The notes beneath the pieces are model-generated. The model was not told where the DNA came from. It worked only from the letters and a program-made list of their open reading frames with translations, and ran no database searches. From NCBI GenBank assembly GCA_964369775.1, contig CAYJHQ010000059.1, forward strand, positions 1 to 9,217: DNA of 9,217 nt, in the 5' to 3' direction. Position numbers and translations under genes: made by a program. Below are positions 1 through 5,843 of this stretch, one piece after another. Each line of letters opens with the position of its first letter. Position 1 is the stretch's first letter. The DNA is from CAUPWF01 sp964369775 (lineage in GTDB: Bacteria > Bacillota > Clostridia > Lachnospirales > Lachnospiraceae).

Positions 1-1
1 T

Positions 2-784
2 GAGATAGCTAGTGGACAGTACTCGATACGAGCAGATATACATACAGGCGATGAGCTAGAGTGGTTGGCAAAAGACTTTAATAAAATGGCTGATTCCGTA
101 GAATCCCACGTAGAAGCACTCGTAGAGAAAACAGAGCGACAACAATTATTAATCGGTGGGGTGAGCCACGAGTTTAAAACACCTTTGACGGTGATGTTAT
201 TGCATTCTAAAATGTTGCGAGAAGCAAATATGACAGAAGAAGAGAGAGAAAATTCACTATTGTATATTCAAAGACAATGTGAGCAGCTAAATAAGATGGT
301 GCAAACTATGTTGAATCTTTTAGCGATGGATAACGAAGTAGAGTTCGCAGATTGCGATATGAATCAGATGATTGAGCATATAAGAACTAGCACTCGAGAA
401 GTATTAAAACGCAGAAATATCGAATTGGTTACAGAATGTAGTATTCCAAATATGAGGCTCAATGAATCATTGACGAAGATTGCAGTAATTAATTTAGTGG
501 ATAATGCTAGTAAGTCTTATGATGATATAAGCAAAAGAAAACAAGTGTATCTTTGCATACACAAGAATATAATAGAAGTTAAGGATGAAGGTAGGGGAAT
601 AGAAACAGCACATTTGGAACAAATATTTGAACCTTTTTATATGATAGATAAATCAAGAAGTAAAAAAAATGGTGGAACGGGGTTGGGATTAACATTGGTA
701 AAGAAAATAGTAGAGTTACATTCGGCTGATATTGAAATAATTAGTGCAATAGGTGAAGGGACAACTGTAAGGATTACTCTATAA
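2..784 (+). CDS. Sensor histidine kinase, C-terminal part (5' end outside window)
   Basis: This is the cytoplasmic end of a two-component sensor kinase that would autophosphorylate on histidine and pass phosphate to a response regulator not seen here. The reading frame is open from base 2, so the gene starts before the window; the visible part is 260 residues. In visible numbering, residues 1-40 look like the end of a HAMP linker (DELEWLAKDFNKMADSV). The HisKA H-box SHEFKTPLT has its phospho-accepting His at residue 56. The ATP-binding domain has an N-box (NLVDNASKS, near 164-172), a G1 box (DEGRGIE, near 195-201), an F-box (FEPFY) and a G2 box (GGTGLGL, near 224-230). All expected catalytic motifs are present, so the kinase looks functional. 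HAMP implies a membrane-bound N-terminal sensor. A lipoprotein gene follows 86 bases downstream and may be functionally linked. The signal sensed is unknown. Confidence 0.9.
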   Translation, partial: EIASGQYSIRADIHTGDELEWLAKDFNKMADSVESHVEALVEKTERQQLLIGGVSHEFKTPLTVMLLHSKMLREANMTEEERENSLLYIQRQCEQLNKMVQTMLNLLAMDNEVEFADCDMNQMIEHIRTSTREVLKRRNIELVTECSIPNMRLNESLTKIAVINLVDNASKSYDDISKRKQVYLCIHKNIIEVKDEGRGIETAHLEQIFEPFYMIDKSRSKKNGGTGLGLTLVKKIVELHSADIEIISAIGEGTTVRITL

Positions 785-870
785 TTACAAAAGGATTACA
801 ACTTGTTGATAGTTTTTTTAGAGAATGTCTAAGATAATGAAGGTAACAAATCAAGAAAGGTGGAGTAATA

Positions 871-2349
871 ATGAAAAAGAGAATCATTCCAACTATATTA
901 TCAGCAATGTTAGCGATAGCTACACTAGGAGGTTGTCAACAAGTTCCAAGCGGAACGATTGCACATGCAAATGGAGATGTACAACTAGAGAATGCAATTA
1001 AGGAAAATACAATGGACGGTGAACTGGCAGGTGGGTATGTAGCACCAGAGAGTTATAAGTTCTCTGGAATTAAAGATAATATCTCTGTAATTGTAGATGC
1101 AAAGGTGAGCCTACCAGATACGAACCAAGTTGCAACAGCTCGATTGAAGCAAAAAGATATTACGCAAGGGCAAGTAGAGAAAATATGGGATGTTTTGCTA
1201 GAAGACACACCGATGTACCTAGAAGGGGCAGACCGATCAAAAGAAATGATTCAAGAGGAAATAGAATTATTTCAGGAATCTTTAAATGATTCAAAGGGAG
1301 ATACATATGAGAAAGATCAGTTGAAAAAGTGGATAAAAGACCTTGAAGAAGAATATGAAACTGCTCCGGAGATTCCATATGGAAAAGAATATATTGCAAC
1401 AAAAGAATTTGAGACATTCACAGTAGAGTACGAAGAAGGTTCTATAGAAAAAAACATTCTACATGTTAGGTCAAAGCCTGAGGAAGGAGAAACCAAATAT
1501 CTTGTTATCGCAGATAATGTAGCAAGTTACAACATTTATGGAGAGGGTACCTATATAGAGGTAGGTATGAGTTCCAATGCAAAAGCAATTATTGAAAAGG
1601 GGTTTCCGGTTGTGGAATCAAAAGTGAATGAGGCAGAGGCGATTAAAATAGCAGAAGGTGTAATTGAGGAACTGGATTTAGAGTACCTAAAGGTCGATGC
1701 TATAGAAGAGACCTTTGATATTGTGATGAATGACGTAGGAGAAAGCGCTAAACAATGTTATGAGATAACATTTACAAGGGAGTTAAAGGGCATTACAGAA
1801 GAGATAATCCAGTTAAGCGAGTTACGAGATACAGACTATGATAACGCATATGCAGCGGAGATGGATTGCTATGAGCCAGAATCTATAACATTTATCATAG
1901 ATGATGAGGGAGTCCAATTTTTTGAATGGAAGGGGCAAAGTGAGTTGGTGGAAATTATGAGTGAAAACACTAGGTTGCTTGATTTTGGATACATAATAGA
2001 AATATTTGAGTCACAAGTGTTTTTAGCAAATGCAGAAAATAAAGAATTAGTAGATGTAGCTAAAAAAAATTTAAAAGTAGATGAAGTGTCCCTTTCGATG
2101 ATGACTGTTCGAAAAAATGGCGCTGAAGGCGAATATTATCAAATACCTGTATGGAATTTTACAGGTGAATATGTAACAGAGTATTTTGAGACAGAAGAAT
2201 CCGTAGGAATCACTTCTGAAAACAGAGAAAAGCCATTACAAGAAATGCCAAATGTATTAGAACATCAGGAAAGAATTATTGAGTCAACAGCAATTTTAAC
2301 GATCAATGCTATAGATGGTAGCGTCATTGATAGAGCAAAGGGGTATTAA
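871..2349 (+). CDS. Predicted lipoprotein of unknown function following the kinase
   Basis: This 492-residue protein is probably anchored to the outer face of the membrane. The N terminus has a basic start (MKKR), a hydrophobic stretch and a lipobox LGGC with the acylated Cys at residue 22. The start is supported by GGAG at 862-865, five bases before the ATG. The mature part is acidic, with a charged, probably helical or coiled segment around residues 120-170 rich in Glu and Lys. The C terminus has a pattern often seen in clostridial lipoproteins next to sensor kinases: an IPVWNF motif, then a final strand LTINAIDGSVID, reminiscent of PepSY/YycI-like folds. I would tentatively associate it with the DUF6034-type lipoproteins, but this is from memory and unchecked. 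Its position right after a histidine kinase suggests a role in signal input or as a target of that system. No enzymatic motif was recognised. Confidence 0.8.
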   Translation: MKKRIIPTILSAMLAIATLGGCQQVPSGTIAHANGDVQLENAIKENTMDGELAGGYVAPESYKFSGIKDNISVIVDAKVSLPDTNQVATARLKQKDITQGQVEKIWDVLLEDTPMYLEGADRSKEMIQEEIELFQESLNDSKGDTYEKDQLKKWIKDLEEEYETAPEIPYGKEYIATKEFETFTVEYEEGSIEKNILHVRSKPEEGETKYLVIADNVASYNIYGEGTYIEVGMSSNAKAIIEKGFPVVESKVNEAEAIKIAEGVIEELDLEYLKVDAIEETFDIVMNDVGESAKQCYEITFTRELKGITEEIIQLSELRDTDYDNAYAAEMDCYEPESITFIIDDEGVQFFEWKGQSELVEIMSENTRLLDFGYIIEIFESQVFLANAENKELVDVAKKNLKVDEVSLSMMTVRKNGAEGEYYQIPVWNFTGEYVTEYFETEESVGITSENREKPLQEMPNVLEHQERIIESTAILTINAIDGSVIDRAKGY

Positions 2350-2377
2350 AAGATAATGCATTTAACAAAACAACATA

Positions 2378-2471
2378 GTTTCTGTTAATTATAGTATTGA
2401 AAAAAATTTGTAATATCATTTCGTGATTGGGAAAAGTTACTAAAGAAAATTTACCTTGAATTAACAGAAAC
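2378..2471. repeat. 13-bp perfect inverted repeat with 68-base spacer
   Basis: The arm at 2378-2390 (GTTTCTGTTAATT) is the exact reverse complement of 2459-2471 (AATTAACAGAAAC). The intervening 68 bases are AT-rich with no open reading frame of note. It lies between the lipoprotein stop and the RpiR gene. A transcript could fold into a long-armed structure, but the T-run expected of a classic intrinsic terminator is absent. A remnant of a small mobile element is possible but unsupported, since I see no convincing target duplication. The right arm overlaps the candidate RpiR promoter. Confidence 0.5.
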
Positions 2472-2485
2472 CACATGTTTATATT
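2456..2485 (+). promoter_or_regulatory. Candidate promoter of the RpiR regulator gene
   Basis: A possible -35 box TTGAAT (2456-2461) is followed after 18 bases by a -10-like TATATT (2480-2485; five of six consensus bases). It would start transcription near 2492 and give a leader of about 115 bases containing the palindrome at 2576-2590. A TTTACC-N5-TTAACA pair (2450-2466) overlaps the -35 region and faintly resembles PhoP repeats. AT-rich sequence makes chance matches common, so this is a weak call. Confidence 0.3.
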
Positions 2486-2575
2486 ACAAAAGTTGTGTAA
2501 AATTAACTGAATATAAGGAATAAATGAGTTGTGCAGAAATGATACTTGCTTTTCCAAGTGAAATTAGAGGGAAGA

Positions 2576-2590
2576 TGTAGTATCACTACC
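2576..2590. promoter_or_regulatory. Candidate RpiR operator, copy 1 (autoregulatory)
   Basis: The sequence TGTAGTATCACTACC contains the perfect palindrome GTAGT-N3-ACTAC. It ends three bases before the ribosome binding site of the RpiR gene. Twelve of 15 bases match a second palindrome at 3533-3547, in the control region of the phosphonate operon. One copy just before a regulator gene and one before the operon it adjoins is the usual layout of an autoregulated local regulator. That the RpiR protein is the binder is inferred. Confidence 0.5.
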
Positions 2591-2605
2591 TATGGGGAGA
2601 TTGTA

Positions 2606-3487
2606 ATGGCAGATGGAGTATTAGATAGAATAAAAAAAGAATACGAAATTTTGAGAAAATCAGAGAAAAAAGTTGCAAGATATATTGTGAACTACAAAGG
2701 TGATTTTAACGATTTGACAACACTGAAATTGGCAAAGAGTGCTGGTGTGAGCGAACCTACAGTGATGAGATTTGTACATGCAGTAGGATTGAAGAACTTT
2801 AAAACTTTAAAGCAAGAATTAGTAGAAGAGAATATTCTCAATCGATATGGAAAAGAAGAAAAGTGTGATGTGTTTTATGGATATTCACTATCTCCGGTTG
2901 ATACTTTAGATTCCATTCCTAATATAGTACTGAATGCGAATGGAACACACTTGGAGAAATCGATGAAAAATATTGATATTCAGATTTTAGAAACAGTAAT
3001 TCAGATGATTAAAGGTGCAAGACAAATTTTAATCTGTGGCATCGAAAGCTCTACTACAACTGCATTTGACTTAAATGTAAAATTAAAGTATTTAGGGTAT
3101 AATTGCAGTTATCAAGATGATCAGTATTTAAAATACATAGCTGCGTGCAATCTAACAGAAGCAGATATTGCAATCGGAATCTCCTACAGTGGACAGAGTA
3201 AAGAGACTCTCGATGTTTTGAAATTAGCAAAGCATAGAGGAGCAAAGACAATAGGGATTACAAATTTTGCACAAGGAGGAATTGAAAAAGTATCAGATAT
3301 ATTATTCTCTATATCGGGGGAAAACACATTGTATGGGGATATGGTATACTCAAGAGGAACACAGCTAGCAATTGTAGATATGATCTACATGGGGATTATA
3401 CTAACAGATTTTGAATATTATACAAAAAAGATTGATGAGACTTGCAAACTCATAAAAGAAGTAATATATGATGATAAAAAGAACTAA
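2606..3487 (+). CDS. RpiR/MurR-family transcriptional regulator (HTH + SIS domain)
   Basis: This 293-residue regulator has the standard two-part build of the RpiR family. The N-terminal HTH domain spans about residues 1-77, with the recognition region LAKSAGVSEPTVMRFVHAVG at 42-61. The SIS sugar-phosphate-binding domain spans about residues 120-265, including GIESSTTTA at 145-153 and ISYSGQSKET at 192-201. The Ser-rich loops are the usual phosphosugar contacts. I chose the ATG at 2606 because GGGGAG (2594-2599) lies six bases upstream and homology begins there; a longer frame opening at 2546 would run through the palindrome and adds residues unlike the family. A terminator-like hairpin follows, so it is probably its own transcription unit. 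Its position before the transporter/phn operon, plus matching palindromes in front of both, suggests local control of phosphonate use and of itself. Whether it represses or activates cannot be read from the sequence. Confidence 0.9.
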   Translation: MADGVLDRIKKEYEILRKSEKKVARYIVNYKGDFNDLTTLKLAKSAGVSEPTVMRFVHAVGLKNFKTLKQELVEENILNRYGKEEKCDVFYGYSLSPVDTLDSIPNIVLNANGTHLEKSMKNIDIQILETVIQMIKGARQILICGIESSTTTAFDLNVKLKYLGYNCSYQDDQYLKYIAACNLTEADIAIGISYSGQSKETLDVLKLAKHRGAKTIGITNFAQGGIEKVSDILFSISGENTLYGDMVYSRGTQLAIVDMIYMGIILTDFEYYTKKIDETCKLIKEVIYDDKKN

Positions 3488-3491
3488 AAAT

Positions 3492-3532
3492 AAAGAGGTG
3501 AATTCTAGAACAACAATAGAATTCATCTCTTT
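3492..3532 (+). terminator. Terminator-like hairpin after the RpiR gene
   Basis: The arms 3492-3507 and 3517-3532 pair over 16 bp with a single G-T wobble, around a nine-base loop (GAACAACAA). The structure begins five bases after the regulator stop codon. The 3' arm ends in a short run of four T (3530-3533), so the U-tract is weak. The stem is AT-rich, and termination may be partial. It directly abuts the palindrome at 3533-3547. Confidence 0.65.
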
Positions 3533-3547
3533 TGTAGTGTTACTACA
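3533..3547. promoter_or_regulatory. Candidate RpiR operator, copy 2 (phosphonate operon)
   Basis: TGTAGTGTTACTACA is a palindrome with 6-bp arms (TGTAGT-N3-ACTACA). It matches 12 of 15 bases of the copy in front of the RpiR gene (2576-2590). It sits about 136 bases before the binding-protein start and just upstream of the PhoP-like repeats. A further half-site TGTAGT occurs at 3577-3582; the nine-base TGTAGTAAC there (3577-3585) is the exact reverse complement of GTTACTACA at 3539-3547. Its far-upstream position relative to the proposed promoter would fit an activator or a looping repressor. Confidence 0.5.
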
Positions 3548-3548
3548 T

Positions 3549-3587
3549 TTTAAAAGTTCTTAACAGACACTTAACTTGTAGTAACGA
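3549..3587 (+). promoter_or_regulatory. PhoP-box-like array of direct hexamer repeats
   Basis: Hexamers recur at an exact 11-base pitch: TTTAAA (3549), TTAACA (3560), TTAACT (3571) and a degenerate TAACGA (3582), each separated by five bases. In Bacillus subtilis, PhoP binds TT(A/C/T)A(C/T)A-type repeats with about five bases between them, upstream of phosphate-starvation promoters. The two central repeats fit well, the first moderately, the last poorly. A Pho-type control of a phosphonate operon makes biological sense. The call rests on motif pattern only. Confidence 0.45.
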
Positions 3588-3596
3588 TAGAGGTTT

Positions 3597-3602
3597 GATA
3601 TT
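3597..3602 (+). promoter_or_regulatory. Possible -10 box of the phosphonate operon promoter
   Basis: GATATT matches four of six -10 consensus bases, including the key second A and last T. No good -35 box stands 16-18 bases upstream, as expected for an activator-dependent promoter. If transcription starts near 3609, the PhoP-like repeats fall at about -60 to -22, the placement typical of PhoP-activated promoters. The leader would be about 74 bases and contains a small hairpin TCCAA-CCGA-TTGGA (3635-3648). Confidence 0.3.
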
Positions 3603-3682
3603 CTGAATTTGCGGAAGCGAGCTACAAGAAAGAGTCCAACCGATTGGATGAAAAAATGAAAGTTTAAAATTTGGAGGTAATT

Positions 3683-4777
3683 ATGAGAAAGAAGAACTTG
3701 ATGAAAAGATTAGTAGCAATTACATTATTGTCAGTATTAGGAGTTTCACAATTAACAGGATGTGTAGTAAACACAGCAGAAGAATCAGGGGAGACTTCTG
3801 AAGCAGAAGAACTAGATGAAAGTGTATTAAACATTTATACAGCACTAGAGGATGACCAATTAGAAGAGTACCTAACTACGTTTAGAGAAGAATATCCAGA
3901 TGTGGAATTAAATATTACTAGAGATTCTACGGGAATCATAGCGGCAAAATTATTAGCAGAAAAGGACAACCCACAAGCAGATGTAGTATGGGGGTTATCA
4001 GCAGCGAGCCTACTTATATTAGAATCAGAGGGGATGTTAGAGCCATATGCCCCAGAAGGCGTAGAAAGGATTCTTCCAGAATTTAAAGACGATGCAGAAG
4101 TACCTTTATGGGTTGGAATCGATGCGTGGGAAACAGCATTCCTAGTAAATAAAGAAGTGTTGGCAAGTGCAGGAGTGACCGATATTCCACAAAGCTATGA
4201 AGACTTATTGGATCCGCAATACCAAGGGCTGATAGCAATGTCAAACCCTGCTTCATCAGGAACAGGAACACTCACTGTCAATGGAGTATTGACTCTTATG
4301 GGGGAAGATGAAGGGTGGGAGTACCTAGATGCTTTGCATGAAAATGTAGAAGTGTATCTACATTCAGGATCAGCACCGGCTAAAGATACCGCAAAAGGAG
4401 AATATGGAATTGGAATTAGTTATGGATATAGATGTATCAAGTCAGGTGAAGAAATGGGAGATAATGGCGTAGTAGTATTCCCGGAAGAAGGATCTGGTTG
4501 GGATCTTGAAGCAAACTGCCTCATCAAAAAAGAAGGCGGAGAAAAAGAGGTTGCAAAAGATTTCTTAGACTGGGCAATTACAGATGACATGATGGAAAAA
4601 TATCGTGTGAACTATCCTATTGTTGCAACAGGTGCAGATGGAATCCCAGAAGGTTACGAAGTGGATCCCGTTTCACAATTGATACCAGAAGTAGACCTAG
4701 TATGGTGTGCAGAGAATAGAGATCGAATACTAGAAGAGTGGACTACAAGATACGATGGAAAGAGTGATGCAGAATAA
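3683..4777 (+). CDS. Phosphonate (2-aminoethylphosphonate-type) ABC transporter substrate-binding lipoprotein
   Basis: This 364-residue extracellular solute-binding protein is predicted to capture the substrate outside the membrane and deliver it to the permease. The N terminus has basic residues, a hydrophobic segment and a lipobox LTGC with Cys at residue 27, as expected for a Gram-positive binding lipoprotein. The ATG at 3683 follows GGAGG (3673-3677) by five bases; a TTG at 3671 in the same frame overlaps that ribosome binding site and is rejected. The mature fold looks like the iron/thiamine/2-aminoethylphosphonate binding-protein class: early strand LNIYTALEDDQ, middle ADVVWGLSA, and a loop SYGYR at 246-250. 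This class also contains ferric iron binders, so the ligand is assigned mainly from the C-P lyase genes downstream. It resembles the PhnS2 group (TIGR03261), unverified. First gene of the operon, followed by a hairpin that may keep its expression above that of the other genes. Confidence 0.8.
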   Translation: MRKKNLMKRLVAITLLSVLGVSQLTGCVVNTAEESGETSEAEELDESVLNIYTALEDDQLEEYLTTFREEYPDVELNITRDSTGIIAAKLLAEKDNPQADVVWGLSAASLLILESEGMLEPYAPEGVERILPEFKDDAEVPLWVGIDAWETAFLVNKEVLASAGVTDIPQSYEDLLDPQYQGLIAMSNPASSGTGTLTVNGVLTLMGEDEGWEYLDALHENVEVYLHSGSAPAKDTAKGEYGIGISYGYRCIKSGEEMGDNGVVVFPEEGSGWDLEANCLIKKEGGEKEVAKDFLDWAITDDMMEKYRVNYPIVATGADGIPEGYEVDPVSQLIPEVDLVWCAENRDRILEEWTTRYDGKSDAE

Positions 4778-4790
4778 ATATGAAGTCAGT

Positions 4791-4815
4791 AAGCGCCTCT
4801 ATAATAGAGGTGCTT
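4791..4815 (+). terminator. Intercistronic hairpin, likely partial terminator
   Basis: AAGCGCCTCTA (4791-4801) pairs with TAGAGGTGCTT (4805-4815) across a three-base loop TAA, with one G-T wobble, and leads into TTTT (4814-4817). It fills most of the 56-base gap between the binding protein and the ATPase. Such a hairpin would either end a share of transcripts or protect the 3' end of the binding-protein message. Both give excess binding protein, as is common in ABC operons. Confidence 0.65.
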
Positions 4816-4833
4816 TTATAAAAGGAGAAGATT

Positions 4834-5832
4834 ATGTCTAGCGCAATAAAAGTCGAGAATATTAGCAAGCGATATGGAAAAAACACAGTACTTAATGATG
4901 TGAATCTAGATATTAAAAAAGGAGAGTTCGTTTGTTTGTTAGGGCCTTCAGGATGCGGAAAGTCAACCTTGTTGAGGTTGATAGCGGGATTGGATACACC
5001 GACAGAAGGAAAAGTGTATCTAAATGGAAAGGATGCTACGTATTTACCACCTGCACAGAGAAATTTTGGGATTATGTTTCAATCCTATGCGTTGTTTCCA
5101 AATTTAACCGCAGCAGAAAATGTAGGGTATGGATTGACCAATAGAAAGATGAAATCGGCAGAAAAGTATGAGATTATCGATAGACTATTAGAGACAGTAG
5201 GGTTAACAAGTGCAAAGGGACGTTATCCGTCCCAGCTGTCAGGTGGAGAACAACAAAGAGTGGCGCTAGCAAGAGCCTTGGCTATAAATCCTAATTTTTT
5301 ACTCTTAGATGAGCCATTGTCAGCACTTGACGCAAAAGTCAGAATTAAACTTCGTAGAGAAATTTGTAGAATCCAAAGAGAACTTGGACTTACAACGATT
5401 ATGGTTACCCATGACCAAGATGAGGCATTAACAATGGCGGATCGTATTATCGTTATGAATAAAGCTGAGATTATGCAGTCAGGAACACCAATTGAAATTT
5501 ATGAAAAACCAGCGAACAAATTTGTGGCTGATTTTATAGGTGCAATCAACTTTTATGAATCATTTACCAAAGAAGAGGGAACAAAAGCAATAAGGCCAGA
5601 ATATGTAGAAATTGTAGATGCAAATGAGGCAGATTCCCACTTATGTGATGTATTAGATATTGAATTTAGAGGAAATTATTCTAGAATTACAGCAAAGATT
5701 AGCCATGTGCTAAGAAATGATGAATTTATCATTGATATGCCATTTAAACAAATTCAAAGATTAGAGATAAAGTCTGGCGATAAAATACACATCAAGTTTG
5801 ATGAGCAACAAGTCCTTGACTTTGCAGGGTAG
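4834..5832 (+). CDS. Phosphonate ABC transporter ATP-binding protein
   Basis: This 332-residue ATPase would power import on the inner face of the membrane. All nucleotide-binding motifs are intact: A-loop Tyr14, Walker A GPSGCGKST (37-45), Q-loop Gln83, signature LSGGE (135-139), Walker B FLLLDEP (155-161) with catalytic Glu160, D-loop SALD (163-166) and switch His193. After about residue 235 there is a short TOBE-like regulatory/interaction domain that includes the family motif IRPEYVEI. It belongs to the spermidine/iron/AEP importer group (PotA, FbpC, PhnT2-like). At 332 residues it seems slightly short compared with PhnT-type proteins, mainly in the C-terminal domain. GGAG at 4824-4827 supports the start. 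The permease begins 11 bases after its stop, so the two are translationally close. The partner proteins define the substrate as probably a phosphonate. Confidence 0.9.
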   Translation: MSSAIKVENISKRYGKNTVLNDVNLDIKKGEFVCLLGPSGCGKSTLLRLIAGLDTPTEGKVYLNGKDATYLPPAQRNFGIMFQSYALFPNLTAAENVGYGLTNRKMKSAEKYEIIDRLLETVGLTSAKGRYPSQLSGGEQQRVALARALAINPNFLLLDEPLSALDAKVRIKLRREICRIQRELGLTTIMVTHDQDEALTMADRIIVMNKAEIMQSGTPIEIYEKPANKFVADFIGAINFYESFTKEEGTKAIRPEYVEIVDANEADSHLCDVLDIEFRGNYSRITAKISHVLRNDEFIIDMPFKQIQRLEIKSGDKIHIKFDEQQVLDFAG

Positions 5833-5843
5833 GGGGAATGTTA

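Noticed and set aside
785..870. Terminator or promoter between the kinase and the lipoprotein gene
   Set aside because: There is a T-run near 811-819 but no convincing stem before it, and no clear promoter pair; only the ribosome binding site before 871 is well supported.
2378..2471. MITE-type mobile element
   Set aside because: Flanks show only a weak ACAT similarity with no clear target-site duplication, and no second copy is visible in the window; kept as a plain inverted repeat.
2546..2605. Upstream extension of the RpiR gene by 20 residues
   Set aside because: The earlier start lacks a good ribosome binding site, would put the palindrome inside coding sequence, and adds residues not typical of the family; the ATG at 2606 has GGGGAG at ideal spacing.
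3671..3682. TTG start four codons before the binding-protein ATG
   Set aside because: The TTG overlaps the GGAGG that serves the ATG at 3683; the signal peptide is normal from that ATG.
3609..3682. Possible riboswitch in the leader of the phosphonate operon
   Set aside because: The leader is only about 74 bases with one five-pair hairpin (3635-3648) and no recognisable aptamer pattern.
4932..5144. Open frame overlapping the ATPase gene in another phase
   Set aside because: It lies wholly inside the intact ATPase gene, has no ribosome binding site of its own and no recognisable domain.
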